A stretch of DNA of 64,000 nucleotides from positions 1 through 64,000 of the forward strand of contig NZ_JAVAMO010000023.1 in assembly GCF_030758345.1 (NCBI RefSeq), read 5' to 3'. The DNA comes from Ruegeria discodermiae. GTDB taxonomy: Bacteria > Pseudomonadota > Alphaproteobacteria > Rhodobacterales > Rhodobacteraceae. A program made the position numbers and the translations under genes. The notes under the pieces were generated by a model. It was not told the DNA's origin and ran no database searches. It saw only the letters and a list, made by a program, of their open reading frames with translations. Numbering within the stretch: the first letter of the stretch is position 1; each line of letters starts with the position of its first letter. Below are positions 50,953 to 61,300 of this stretch, in pieces.

Positions 50953-53385
50953 ATGCCTAATGATCAAGGCGCGATCCTGTCCTGGAGGCAGTCACCAAGC
51001 GATTTGCTTGCAACACACAGGGCGCGGAAAATCTGCGAAACAGCTAGGGGAACTGATCCCGTGACGACAGCTTCGATAAGGACGGATTTTGGCCGCCCAA
51101 GATACCAAGGGCTTAAAAGGCCAAACCGATTGCGCCTTGAAGTTCTTTGGGGCAGCGCTGCCCAAATTGATGTTCCCCGAGGGACAATGCTATCCATCAC
51201 CAATGTTGATGGGGGTGCCTCTGCCTGGATTACAGCGCTGGCCGGCAACGAAAGAACATTTTCAACGTCATCGATTGACATTTCTCAGGATCAAACTCTC
51301 TCACTGGACGTGACCAAATTCGACAGTCGCGTTATGGCAGCTATCGCGGCAAATCGCGATGGTTGCCTAGAAACATCAAAAGCTTACAGTGTCTTTAATC
51401 AGGAATCCGAGCCGGGCGAAGCATTTCTGACTCGGGTCACCGAAGACACAACATTTTTTGTGATTTCTCCGATAAGCAGAGATTTTGTGTCGGAAGGCGG
51501 CGGCGGACGGTTTGCCGTAGACGTTAAACTTCCCAAAGGTACATCCACTGAGTTCCTTTTGCCGGACCCGCTGGGCAAGGTTTGCGACGAATGGCGAATA
51601 AGTCGCGGTACGGCACATGACTACGAACTAAGAAAGGGTCAATTCGTACAGATAATTGACATCGAGGGACAGCAGTGTTCGGATTTCATGGCTATGCGTG
51701 CATCGAGTCTGGACGCAGGTGTTGAGCGCTACATCGATTCGACTGTTTCTAGAACCATGGCTCGCAGCGCGTATCCGCTGCCGGGATTGCATGACAAGTT
51801 TTATGATCAGGATATCCATCCCCTTCTTGCCGTTCGGCAAGACACAGTAGGCCGCCATGACACATTTGCATTGGCATGTACCGCACGTGGCTACGAAGAT
51901 CGCGGGTTCCCCGGGCACATCAATTGCTCGGACAACATTTCAGACGCCTACTATCCCTATGGAATTGCGCGTCGTGCAGCATGGCCAGCGATCAACTTCT
52001 TTTTCAATTCATGGATGGATGCAAGTCACGGTCACCTGGCCTCAGACGAGGCTTGGTCACGACCCGGCGATTACGTCGCAATGCAAGCCCTGACTGATCT
52101 CGTCTGCGTCTCAACAGCCTGCCCTGATGATGTGGATCCGATCAACGGGTGGAACCCGACCGACATTCAAGTCCGAATTTATGAAGAGGATACGTCGATT
52201 TCACACTCTGTTTCTTGGAGAGCGCAGCCAGAAGACAGCGCCAAGCTGACACGTCACTCGGCCTTTCACCCGCGCACCTCCGAACTCACCAGCGCCTATA
52301 AAGTATCCCGGGATCTTTGGACCCCGACACATTACGATGCAACGGGTGTGATCGAAGAATACTGGGCTTGCAAAACCGCAGCTACGCTCCAAGACATGTC
52401 CGGGCTGAGGAAATACGACATTGTCGGACCGGACGCGGCAGAGCTCTTACAGCACTGTCTCACACGAAACGTTGAAAAACTCGCGCAGCATCGGGGCTTC
52501 TACGCACTCATCTGTGACGAGCGCGGCAGTGTGATGGATGACGGGACACTCTTTTGCATCGAACCGACGACCTATCGCTGGTGCTGCGGTTCAGACAACT
52601 CCGCGATTCATTTGCGCGAAACGGCAGAGAGACTGGGGTTCAATGCGCGGATTCTTTCGCTTGGGCACCGCATGGTAAACCTTGCTTTGCAAGGCCCGAA
52701 GTCACGCGAAATTCTCAGCAAGATTGTGTATGCACATCCTGCGCGCCCGGCGCTCGCAAATATCAAGTGGTTCGGTTTCACAGTGGCGCGGATTGGTGAC
52801 AGCACCGGACCCATGTTTATGCTGTGCCGTTCCGGATTTACAGGCGAGCTTGGTTATGAAGTCTTTTGCGACAAAGACGACGCGCTCGAAATCTGGGATG
52901 CTATTGTGGACGCGGGTAAACCACTTGGACTTGTACCCATGGGGGGAGCAGCTCTTGATATGGTACGCATCGAAGCCGGAATGATGATCGCGGGCGCTGA
53001 ATTCGCGCCCGATGTTGACGCAATGGAAAGCGGCCTGGGCTTCGCAATAGACTTCAAGAAAGAGACATTCATCGGAAAGAATGCCCTCGTCCGCAACGCC
53101 GACGCGACCCGGCGTAAGCTTGTCGGCCTGACCTTCAACGGCAAAGACGCACCGGCCCATGGCGATCCCGTCTTTGTCGGGCGCGAGCAGGTTGGAGTAA
53201 TCACCAGCGGGACGCATTCGCCACAGCTGGGCTATGCCATCGCGATGGCTCGCGTCGCTGTCGAGAATGCAAGCGAAGGCAGCCAGCTTGAAGTCGGAAA
53301 ACTGGACGGACACATGAAACGCCTGCCCTGTACAGTAACCGGATTGCCCTTCATCGATCCAAAAAGGGAGAAGGCAAGAGCGTGA
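50953..53385 (+). CDS. DUF1989 domain - aminomethyltransferase (GcvT) fusion protein
   Basis: 810 residues. Residues ~1-210 look like a degenerate first DUF1989-like repeat (GSAAQIDVPRGTMLSITNVDGGASAWI). Residues ~215-415 are a clear DUF1989/urea-carboxylase-associated domain (KGQFVQIIDIEGQQCSDFMA; FFFNSWMDASHGHL; GDYVAMQALTDLVCVSTACPDD; GWNPTDIQVRIY). Residues ~430-800 are a GcvT/DmdA-type domain (YKVSRDLWTPTHYDATGVIEEYWACKTAATLQDMSGLRKYDI; GSVMDDGTLF; MVRIEAGMMIAGAEF; FIGKNAL). GcvT-family enzymes move one-carbon groups to tetrahydrofolate. The fusion suggests import of a methylated or aminated compound by the TRAP system and its demethylation; the substrate is unknown. Confidence 0.88.
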   Translation: MPNDQGAILSWRQSPSDLLATHRARKICETARGTDPVTTASIRTDFGRPRYQGLKRPNRLRLEVLWGSAAQIDVPRGTMLSITNVDGGASAWITALAGNERTFSTSSIDISQDQTLSLDVTKFDSRVMAAIAANRDGCLETSKAYSVFNQESEPGEAFLTRVTEDTTFFVISPISRDFVSEGGGGRFAVDVKLPKGTSTEFLLPDPLGKVCDEWRISRGTAHDYELRKGQFVQIIDIEGQQCSDFMAMRASSLDAGVERYIDSTVSRTMARSAYPLPGLHDKFYDQDIHPLLAVRQDTVGRHDTFALACTARGYEDRGFPGHINCSDNISDAYYPYGIARRAAWPAINFFFNSWMDASHGHLASDEAWSRPGDYVAMQALTDLVCVSTACPDDVDPINGWNPTDIQVRIYEEDTSISHSVSWRAQPEDSAKLTRHSAFHPRTSELTSAYKVSRDLWTPTHYDATGVIEEYWACKTAATLQDMSGLRKYDIVGPDAAELLQHCLTRNVEKLAQHRGFYALICDERGSVMDDGTLFCIEPTTYRWCCGSDNSAIHLRETAERLGFNARILSLGHRMVNLALQGPKSREILSKIVYAHPARPALANIKWFGFTVARIGDSTGPMFMLCRSGFTGELGYEVFCDKDDALEIWDAIVDAGKPLGLVPMGGAALDMVRIEAGMMIAGAEFAPDVDAMESGLGFAIDFKKETFIGKNALVRNADATRRKLVGLTFNGKDAPAHGDPVFVGREQVGVITSGTHSPQLGYAIAMARVAVENASEGSQLEVGKLDGHMKRLPCTVTGLPFIDPKREKARA

Positions 53386-53665
53386 TCGTCTAAGAAAACA
53401 AGGACACATTGTTGCTTGGCGTGCGTGTCAACAATTGTTGCCGAAACGACATTAACTACAAATCGGCCATGCCAAGCCAATACGACGACTAATCGGTCGT
53501 CGCAGTGTACGTTCAATGCATTGCAGATAATTGGTGGGTATGGGTGTTACTGAAACTTCAGCGGCGTCGGCGTACGAAAAGAAAACTTTAAAGGCGGAGG
53601 TCCCTAGCCGGTATGATCAGAGCGTTTCGAGTTGTGAGTCGTCAAACCTTGGGAGATACGGTGGA
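53386..53665. other. Intergenic region with a stem-loop
   Basis: 280 bp. CGACGAC and GTCGTCG at 53483-53502 form a 7-bp stem with a 6-nt loop, lying about 100 bp after the fusion gene; without a T-run it is a weak terminator candidate. Nothing else was identified. Confidence 0.4.
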
Positions 53666-54610
53666 ATGAAACACGCTATTGCTGGCGTATTGCTCGCAAC
53701 CGTCCCTATCGGGGTGGCAGCCCAGGAGACCGCATTCACGACTGGACTTGCCACAGTAGTCAATCCCGGTCTGTTTGACTGCGGTCCCAACTCTCGCGTG
53801 AGTGCCGTTGGCAAAGTTGTGTCCGATGATGGCACAGTTTGGACGGTCCCCGCCGAGACGCATTATGGAACCGTTCCTTTTGCCGCTGACCTCTTCAATG
53901 AGTGTGGTGGCGACCAATTTGAGTCCTTGGCAGAACTTGATCTCGAAAGCGTGCCTCTACTGGACGCGGGTGGTAGGGAGGAATTCACGGCGTATATTTT
54001 CGCCGATAACTACTTTGAGCTGTATGTGAATGGCAGATTGATCGCAGGCGACCCTGTCCCGTTTACCAAGTTTAATTCGAATGTTGTTCGCTTCGCAGCG
54101 GAGCGTCCTGTGACGTTGGCCATCATGATGGTCGACTGGGAAGAGAACCTTGGCCTTGGCTCAGAAAACAATCGTGGCAAAGCCTTCCACCCAGGAGATG
54201 GCGGATTGGTTGCACATTTTAAGGATGCGAGTGGCGTGACAGTGGCAATTACTGATGACAGCTGGCGTGCGCAAACGTTCTACACTGCGCCTCTGAATGA
54301 TCGCAGCTGCCTTGTAGTTGACGGCCCGATCCGCGACAGTTCTGGTTGCAGCGAGGCGGGCGTAGATGATGCAACAGGGTTTTCAGCCGCGCATTGGGCT
54401 GTACCACCGGACTGGATGATGCCCTCCTTCGATGACAGCATCTGGCCTTCCGCAGCAACGTTCAGCAACGACACTGTTGGAGTGAACAACAAGAAAGCCT
54501 TCACTAACTTCGAAGACCTTTTTGATACGCCTGGCGCTGACGCCGACTTCATTTGGTCCTCAAACCTCGTACTAGACAACCTCGTGCTGCTGCGAAAGAC
54601 GTTCGACTAG
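53666..54610 (+). CDS. Exported protein of unknown function, jelly-roll-like
   Basis: 314 residues from the ATG at 53666 (GGTGGA upstream) with a signal peptide (KHAIAGVLLATVPIGVAAQ). The mature part is beta-rich with a lectin/jelly-roll flavour (FTAYIFADNYFELYVNGRLIAGDPVPFTKFNSNVVRFAAERPVTLAIMMVDWEENLGLG; FDDSIWPSAATFSN), reminiscent of the sugar-binding modules beside glycoside hydrolases (FELYVNG, FDDS.WP). Conserved acidic and Cys residues suggest a disulphide-bonded, perhaps calcium-binding, secreted protein. No enzyme motif was recognised. It stands alone between intergenic regions. Confidence 0.7.
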   Translation: MKHAIAGVLLATVPIGVAAQETAFTTGLATVVNPGLFDCGPNSRVSAVGKVVSDDGTVWTVPAETHYGTVPFAADLFNECGGDQFESLAELDLESVPLLDAGGREEFTAYIFADNYFELYVNGRLIAGDPVPFTKFNSNVVRFAAERPVTLAIMMVDWEENLGLGSENNRGKAFHPGDGGLVAHFKDASGVTVAITDDSWRAQTFYTAPLNDRSCLVVDGPIRDSSGCSEAGVDDATGFSAAHWAVPPDWMMPSFDDSIWPSAATFSNDTVGVNNKKAFTNFEDLFDTPGADADFIWSSNLVLDNLVLLRKTFD

Positions 54611-55255
54611 CGCCCCCATTGTTGTCGGAGTAGTGAAGGATTGGTCCATTGGATCAATGGTGTCGTCGTTCTTTAACGATACTACGTTGTAAAGTCGACT
54701 TTCAGGTCAATTGGCTGAGGGTCGCTGCGGTTCGCAACCCTTGGGATCACACGCTCTCAGGTATTGCGCCCACGGCGAATGTCTGGAAAGCGGGCTGCGT
54801 CCGCAGCATCTTGATGGTTGGTCGAAGACCTGGAGTGGATCGGCATATCGATCATAAGTGCCGGCTTTGCGCAGCATAGCCGACACCCATGTATTTTGCA
54901 GCATTTGGGAGGTATGGGCTCACAGCCGACCCCGGAGACACCGCAGCATTAGAAACGGCTTGGCGGAATAGCTCATCAAGGACGGCCTTATCCGGACCTT
55001 AGCGTTTGTTCGCCGCGCTGCATTGCGGCTTCCCCGGAGCCGCCATTCGCTGCAACCGCAGTACCTTAGTTGAGGTGAGCTCACGCAATGCGGTCCGATG
55101 CTGCCGCTCAATCGGCTGAACGACTGCGGACGCCTTGCAGTCGAAGCAATTCTCAGCTGCACTTGCGAAGTCCCACTTATTGTCGCATTGCCCGGCGGAT
55201 TGGCTTTTTCCGATTCGACTAAGTCCGAAGGCGCTGCTTGCGAACCTTCAAGCAT
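54611..55255. other. Gene-free region rich in short repeats
   Basis: About 645 bp without a supported gene. It contains the dispersed palindrome (54787-54814), the AGCATAGCCGACA string shared with the 3380 region, and several imperfect GC-rich inverted runs near 55010-55060. It lies between a rightward and a leftward gene end. Confidence 0.5.
54787..54814. repeat. Dispersed palindromic repeat
   Basis: A 28-bp unit AAAGCGG, GCTGCGTCCGCAGC, ATCTTGA; the inverse copy is at 43536-43563 with two changes. Confidence 0.6.
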
Positions 55256-55900
55256 CTACTCCTCATCTTTCGAAGCGAAATTGAGCGATGCGATCATGCC
55301 GCGGCTGCGGCGAAGCATCGTTACGATCGAGCCCAAAACAATGATCCATAAGGCAAGGTTCAGAACGGACCACCCCAGTATCATCGGAACAAAAATAGCA
55401 AGTATCGCGGCCACCGTCGCGACCGCCATGCGCTGTGGCTTGGCCATTGGACCGCGAAAGTCTGCAGCCAATCCCTGGGCGCTGCCAAGTTCGCGAACAT
55501 AAGCGGTTCCAATCGCAGAAGCGGCGGCGGCCCATCCCAGGCCAGGATGACCGGTTCCTAACCCAAGCCCCACCAAGATGAGGGCGTCTGCGACTCGGTC
55601 TGGCGCCTCGTTCCAGAATGGGCCGTCAGGCGCACCTCTCCCGCCCTCCACCGCAACCATTCCATCAAAGAGATTGCATAGAAGGCGGCACTGGCATCCA
55701 ACTGCCGCGCCGACAAGGCACACCACGTACCAGAAACCGTCGGTCGTGCCCGACAGCCAGAATGCCATCCCTGCGAACGCCGCAAACACCATGGAGAACT
55801 GGGAGATAAGATTGGGTGAGATGCCGCGCTCGGCCAGTGCTTTGGCAACGCGTGCGGCGAGTTTCGAATTTCGGCTAGCGATAGGGCGACGTTCAGGCAT
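55256..55900 (-). CDS. CDP-alcohol phosphatidyltransferase family protein
   Basis: 214 residues with about six membrane segments. The catalytic motif D-G-x2-A-R-x8-G-x3-D-x3-D is present in altered form as LFDGMVAVEGGRGAPDGPFWNEAPDRVADAL: DG, later G, then D..D. The AR pair after DG reads VA, unlike standard enzymes, so the acceptor may differ. It overlaps the upstream small membrane gene by 8 bp and is last in a four-gene lipid operon. It joins a CDP-activated lipid to an alcohol if active. Confidence 0.82.
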   Translation of the reverse strand: MPERRPIASRNSKLAARVAKALAERGISPNLISQFSMVFAAFAGMAFWLSGTTDGFWYVVCLVGAAVGCQCRLLCNLFDGMVAVEGGRGAPDGPFWNEAPDRVADALILVGLGLGTGHPGLGWAAAASAIGTAYVRELGSAQGLAADFRGPMAKPQRMAVATVAAILAIFVPMILGWSVLNLALWIIVLGSIVTMLRRSRGMIASLNFASKDEE

Positions 55901-56261
55901 AGCGGCTCAGTGTAATTGTGTAAAGGAACGCGTAAATCGTCGAAACGGTGAGAGGAACCGAGATCGTTGCAAGAAGTGCGGGCGTTCCTGCAAGCCTGTG
56001 GATCACTGATAATAGAACGAGGGAGATCAGAAAAGCCGCGAGAGGCGGCAACACTATGCGCAGCCATCCTGCCGTGCGTTGGAAGATTTCCTCAATCGTT
56101 CGCTTCAGAAAAAGCGTAATCGAGGCGGTCAAAAGTCCCTGGACAATACCAGCAACAAGCGGAGCTGGCATCTCATGTGCGCGATTGGCAAAAAAGGCCC
56201 ATCCTCCCATCAGCACAAAGCCTCCGACTCCGTGAATCGCTTTGCTTTGCAAAAGGCTCAT
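55893..56261 (-). CDS. Small integral membrane protein of the lipid operon
   Basis: 122 residues from the ATG at 56261, overlapping the CdsA-like gene by 4 bp; in-frame readings further upstream are antisense to that gene. It has about four hydrophobic segments (GVGGFVLMGGWAFFA; PLVAGIVQGLLTASITLFL; LPPLAAFLISLVLLSV; ISVPLTVSTIYAFLYTI). No known family was recognised. Its fixed place between CdsA-like and CDP-alcohol transferase genes suggests a role in lipid synthesis or transport. Confidence 0.72.
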   Translation of the reverse strand: MSLLQSKAIHGVGGFVLMGGWAFFANRAHEMPAPLVAGIVQGLLTASITLFLKRTIEEIFQRTAGWLRIVLPPLAAFLISLVLLSVIHRLAGTPALLATISVPLTVSTIYAFLYTITLSRYA

Positions 56262-57205
56262 GTGGTCGACCAGAAGTAACGCACGACGTGAAAGAAAATC
56301 GGTGCCGAAAACACGACCGAGTCGAGCCGGTCGATAAAACCACCATGCCCGGCAATGAGGTGCCCCCAATCCTTGACGCCCTTGTCGCGCTTGATGGCCG
56401 ACATCACCAGACCGCCGAAGAAACCCATGACTGCAACCAGCAATGACACAAGAAAGGCCTGCCAAAAGGCAAACGGCGTCATCCACCATAGAAGCGCGCC
56501 AAGAACGCTGGCAGACAAGACACCCCCCAGAAACCCTTCCCAGGTTTTTGATGGCGACAGAACAGGGGCGATCTTGTGACGCCCAAAGAGCTTGCCAAAG
56601 ACGTATTGCAGAACGTCCGATCCCTGAACAACCACCACAAGGAACGCAATCAGCAGGATCGACTTGCCCTCATAGCCGGGGATGTTCAGGGTCAGCAGGG
56701 CTGGCACGTGACTGGCCGCAAAAACACAGATCATCAGACCCCATTGCGTCTCGGAAACGCGGGTCAAAAAATTCTCCGTTTCCCCGCGCAGTGCAGAAAT
56801 GATCGGCAGGAACAAAAAGGCATAGACGGGTATAAAGATCGAATAGAGACCGTACCAACCGATCCAGACCAGGTAGTATTGAACAGGCAGTACAACAAAA
56901 AAGGCGGTGGCCAGCGCATAGTGATCAGCGCGGGATTTTGCCGTCAGCGTCAGGAATTCGCGCATTGCGGCAAATGAAAGGAGCCAAAACAATATCACCG
57001 CACCAGCGCGCCCAAAGAGCATTGCAATCGCCAATAGCGCCACCATCGCCCACCAGGCGTTGATGCGTGCAACAAGGTTTTCGATCACCGGGTCCGTATC
57101 ATTCGGGCCCACGCGTTTCTTCAAAGTCGACGCAACAAATGATGCAAGGATCAGCACACAAAGCACGCCGCCCAAAAGAATAATGAACTCGAATGGCGCG
57201 CTCAT
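56258..57205 (-). CDS. cdsA: Phosphatidate cytidylyltransferase family protein
   Basis: 315 residues with about eight membrane segments and the CDP-diglyceride synthase signature near the C-terminus: SPSKTWEGFLGGVLSASVLGALLW (S.K.T.EG..GG) and IKRDKGVKDWGHLIAGHGGFIDRLDSVVFSAPIFF (KD.....GHGG..DR.D). It makes CDP-diacylglycerol from phosphatidate and CTP. A housekeeping CdsA is expected elsewhere, so this copy may serve a special lipid. It overlaps both neighbours by 4 bp. Confidence 0.9.
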   Translation of the reverse strand: MSAPFEFIILLGGVLCVLILASFVASTLKKRVGPNDTDPVIENLVARINAWWAMVALLAIAMLFGRAGAVILFWLLSFAAMREFLTLTAKSRADHYALATAFFVVLPVQYYLVWIGWYGLYSIFIPVYAFLFLPIISALRGETENFLTRVSETQWGLMICVFAASHVPALLTLNIPGYEGKSILLIAFLVVVVQGSDVLQYVFGKLFGRHKIAPVLSPSKTWEGFLGGVLSASVLGALLWWMTPFAFWQAFLVSLLVAVMGFFGGLVMSAIKRDKGVKDWGHLIAGHGGFIDRLDSVVFSAPIFFHVVRYFWSTT

Positions 57206-57846
57206 GCTGCGTCTCCGCTATCTTTCAGAGCAATAAGAGCCGCATGACTTCGCTTTAGAAATGCGTCTTTGACTTCGCCGGCCTCCAGGCGCAAGGCTTC
57301 GCCAAAGCGTACGGTACAGATCAACGGGATTGGTAAGATTTCGCCTTTGGGCATGACCCGATTGAGATTCTCGATCCACACCGGAACCAAATCCACATCG
57401 GGCCTTTGCGATGCCAAATGATAGAGGCCTGTCTTGAAGGGCAAGAGCGGGTCATCCCCGATGTTTCGTGTGCCTTCCGGGAACAGGATCAAAGAGCTTC
57501 CACCATCCAGCGCATCAGCCATTTGGGCAATCGGGTCGTCTTCACGCGACTCGGGGTTGCGATCTATCAAAACCGCATTGAACACGTCGCGACCGATAAA
57601 AGTCTTCAGTTTTGAGGTCAGCCAATAATCACTTGCCGCCACCGGCCGGGTCCGCCGACGGATGCTCGGCGGCAAGACCGCCCAGATCAATACGAAATCG
57701 CCGTTACTGGTGTGATTTGCGAAATAGACACGTTTGGATGGGACAGGCTCAACGCCATCCCAAATTGCCCTAACAGCGGTCACGAGCCGCGCAAATAGCA
57801 CGATCGCACTGGCCGATACGTTGGCAAAAACTGAGTTGGCGGTCAT
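57202..57846 (-). CDS. 1-acyl-glycerol-3-phosphate acyltransferase family protein
   Basis: 214 residues from the ATG at 57846 (AGGGCCAAG upstream; longer in-frame readings from 58095 look non-coding). Acyltransferase motifs are FANHTSNGDFVLIW (NHxSxxD variant), FNAVLIDRN, LILFPEGTRN and VPVWIENLNRVMPKG. It acylates a lyso-lipid at the membrane, giving phosphatidate for the CdsA-like enzyme downstream. It is first in the operon acyltransferase, cytidylyltransferase, membrane protein, CDP-alcohol transferase. Confidence 0.88.
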   Translation of the reverse strand: MTANSVFANVSASAIVLFARLVTAVRAIWDGVEPVPSKRVYFANHTSNGDFVLIWAVLPPSIRRRTRPVAASDYWLTSKLKTFIGRDVFNAVLIDRNPESREDDPIAQMADALDGGSSLILFPEGTRNIGDDPLLPFKTGLYHLASQRPDVDLVPVWIENLNRVMPKGEILPIPLICTVRFGEALRLEAGEVKDAFLKRSHAALIALKDSGDAA

Positions 57847-58318
57847 TCTTGGCCCTGAGGATGCAGGATGATGAGCCGAGACTGCCAAATCTACCCCAAA
57901 AATAAAACCTATGTGCATCAGGTTTCTAGTGACCCGCTGGCGATCATGACGACCCAAAGCCAACTTCGAGCACAGCCTCCGAATGCCGCGGTTGCGGCCC
58001 GCATTGCGGGCGCTCGCAGTCGACACGAATTCCAATGACCCGGCGACGGTGTCGTAGGGTTCTTGCTCTCTACACCTGTAGTGCATCGACGACATCAGGC
58101 GCTCGCCGACATTCAGTCAGACCTGGCCGCGCAATGAACTACACAGGGTAAGTGTAGAGCGGGCCGCTTGTGCAAAGAGGTTTCCGTGTCGAGTTTCCTT
58201 GGCCACAACCGAGTAGATTCAATGGAACCGCAAAGGCTGATTGGGCGCGACGCATTCGAGCTAACCGTTGCATTGGCTGAAAGGCTCGTGCGAGCCTGCG
58301 CATAAACAGGAGGTCATC
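57847..58318. other. Divergent intergenic region
   Basis: About 470 bp between the leftward lipid operon and the rightward alpha-2-macroglobulin gene. A perfect small hairpin (GGCTCG-TG-CGAGCC, 58283-58296) lies about 20 bases before the ribosome-binding site of the latter. No gene was supported. Confidence 0.5.
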
Positions 58319-61300
58319 ATGCACCGCTTTGTATTCTTCTTAACTGCATTGATAGTGTCGTTCGAGGGGATCAGCCCACAACCCGCTCATGCGGAAACCA
58401 GCGCCTACCGCTATGTCGTGACCCGCGATGCCGATTTCTATGGCTCTGATCTGGACGCTCTGTTCGACACCGATCTGAACTCTTGTGTGCGGGCCTGTTC
58501 GGCCAACGCAAGCTGCACTGCATTTACCTTCAACTCTCGCTCGGATGCCTGTTTTCCGAAGATGGGTGTCGAGAAGACCGAACCCTATTTGGGGGCTATC
58601 TCGGCGCGCAAGGTTGCGACTGACGCCGGCATACTGGAGCTATCACTCGCCCGTGCGCGCGAGTTGGAGTTTTTGCAAAGGGCCGACTTTGATCGTGCCC
58701 AGGTACAGGCGCGTGACCTTGGCCTGCTCTATCCTGCTGGCGGGCTGACATTGGGCAACGTGTTGCAGGCGCTGTCTGTGGCCGAGAATCGTGACCAGGA
58801 ATTGCGCTGGACCGGGCGTGCTGTGTCTCTTGGCGATCGCTGGGATCTTTGGGCCGACTATGCCCGCTTGCTTATGGCCGGCAAGGATCGAAACGACCGC
58901 TTGCCGGCGCTGAGCGCGGCGATCAATGGCTATCTGCGCGCCGGAACACCGCCGGAGCAGGCCAATGCGCTGACCCGGATGGCAGCGGCGCTGGAATGGA
59001 ACGAAAGGGGACGGGACATGGTCTCAGCGCTGCGTATGGCCTCGGACATCCAACCGCACGAGGATGTTCTTGCGGCGCTGGATACTGCCATTGGCAAATA
59101 CGGCTTCCGCATCACAGACAGTCAGGTCGACAGCAATGCAGCTACCCCGCGGATCTGCGCGCAGTTCTCCGAACCACTGGTCAAGGCTGGCGTTGATTAT
59201 GAAACCTATGTCCAGCTTCCCGAGCCTTACCTGGTGGTGCAGACCGAAGAGCGCTCCCTTTGCTTTGACGGCGTAGCGCATGGCGAACGCTATCGGATCA
59301 CTTTCCGCAAGGGGCTGCCCGCAGCCTCGGGTGAGATTCTGAGCAAGGACGTCGAACTGACCCATTATGTGCGCGATCGCGGGCCCTCGGTCCGGTTCCC
59401 GGGGCGCAGCTATGTCTTGCCCAAGATCGCCGATGCAGCATTGCCCGTTGAAACCGTGAACTTGACCGAGTTGAACCTGCAACTGCGCCGGATCAGTGAC
59501 CGCAATCTGCTGCGCGTCGTTCAGGACGGGTTCTTTGGCCGCCCGCTCAGCCGCTGGCAGGACCAGCAATTCTCCAAAGAGATCGCTCAGGAGGTCTGGA
59601 CCGGAACCGCGCAGGTCGAAAGCGAACTCAATCGCGATATGACGACACGCCTGCCCATGGCCGAGGCGATTGCTGATCAGCCGCCGGGGATCTATGCGCT
59701 GAGGGCGCGCGTGCCGGGCGTCGATCCTTATGACGATCCGGGCGCGACGCAGTGGTTTGCACTGTCGGATCTCGGGATCAGCTCCAAAACAGGCACGGAT
59801 GGCCTGCATGTCACCGTGCTGGGTCTGGCCGACGCCCAACCGCGCTCAGATGTCGAGATCTCGTTGATCTCGCAGGCTAACTCGGTGATCGCAACCGCGC
59901 AGACCGACGATCAGGGTTATGCAAGGTTCGAGCCCGGCCTGACCCGCGGACGCGGCGCTGGTGCTCCTGCATTGATTCTGGCGGCGCAGGGCGAGATCGA
60001 TTTCAACTTTCTATCGCTGACCGACCCAGCGTTTGACCTGTCCGATCGCGGGGTCGAGGGGCGCGCGCCCGCCGGACCGGTCGACGTGTTTCTAACCACG
60101 GATCGCGGGGCCTATCGTGCGGGAGAGACCATCCATGTGACCGCTCTGGCGCGGGATGGCACCGCACAGGCCATCGACGGCCTGCCGCTGACGGCCATTC
60201 TCAGCCGCCCCGACGGGGTAGAATACCGCCGCATCGTTTCGGATCGCGGGATGGCCGGCGGGCATGTCTTTGCCGTGCCGGTCAGCGCGGATGTGCCGCG
60301 CGGCACCTGGCGGATCGAGGTGAAATCCGATCCCGAGGGCGCGGCACTGGCCAGTCAGACGGTTCTGGTCGAGGATTTCCTGCCCGAGCGCATCGATTTC
60401 GACCTGTCGTTGCCCAATGCACCGCTGCGCCCCGGCGACAGCCCGCCGCTGCGGATCGACGCGACCTACCTGTTTGGTGCGCCCGGCTCGGATCTGAGTA
60501 TCAACGGGCAGGTTTCGCTGCGCTCAGCCGAAGAGCTTGACGGATATGACGGCTATCGGTTCGGCCGCTATGATGCGGAAAGCCGGATTCAGGCCAGCCA
60601 GTTCGGCGATGCGCGCACAGATGCACAGGGCCAGGCCACGGTGCCGGTCGAGATCCCTCTGTCGCAGATCGAGGGCAAACCGCTGGAGGCGACGGTCACT
60701 GCGCGCTTGGCCGATGGCTCAGGCCGTCCCGTCGAGCGGCAACTGGTGGTGCCCATCCGGCCGCAGGCCCCGGTCATTGGGATTAGGCCGCAATTCGACG
60801 GTGTGGTTAGCGAGGGAACCGAGGCGACATTTCAGGTCATCGGACTATCCCCCGATCTGACCCCCGCGCCAATGCGCGTGCGCTGGACCCTGAACCGGAT
60901 CGAGACAAGCTATCAATGGTACCAGCTTTACGGCAACTGGAACTGGGAGCCGACAACCCGCCGCACCCGAATCGCCTCGGACAAGGCGGATCTGGGTACC
61001 GAACCGCTAGCACTGGCGCAACCGGTGGATTGGGGACGCTATGAACTGGTCGTTGAGCGGCTGGACGGTGCCTATGCCGCAGCCGCGCTGGATTTTCGCG
61101 CGGGCTGGTATGGGGCCGAGGACAGCTCGACCACGCCCGACCGTCTGGAAATGTCACTGGACCGCGCAGATTACCGGGTCGGAGACACCGCGCAGCTGCG
61201 GCTGGTACCGCGCATGTCAGGTATCGCGCAGATCGAGGTTCTGTCTGACCGCCTCATCGCTAGACGGACCATGCCGGTCGCGGCGGGCGAGACGGTTGTT

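Noticed and set aside
59024-59839. Long antisense open frame inside the alpha-2-macroglobulin gene
   Set aside because: High-GC coding DNA gives long antisense frames; the sense frame is a clear A2M.
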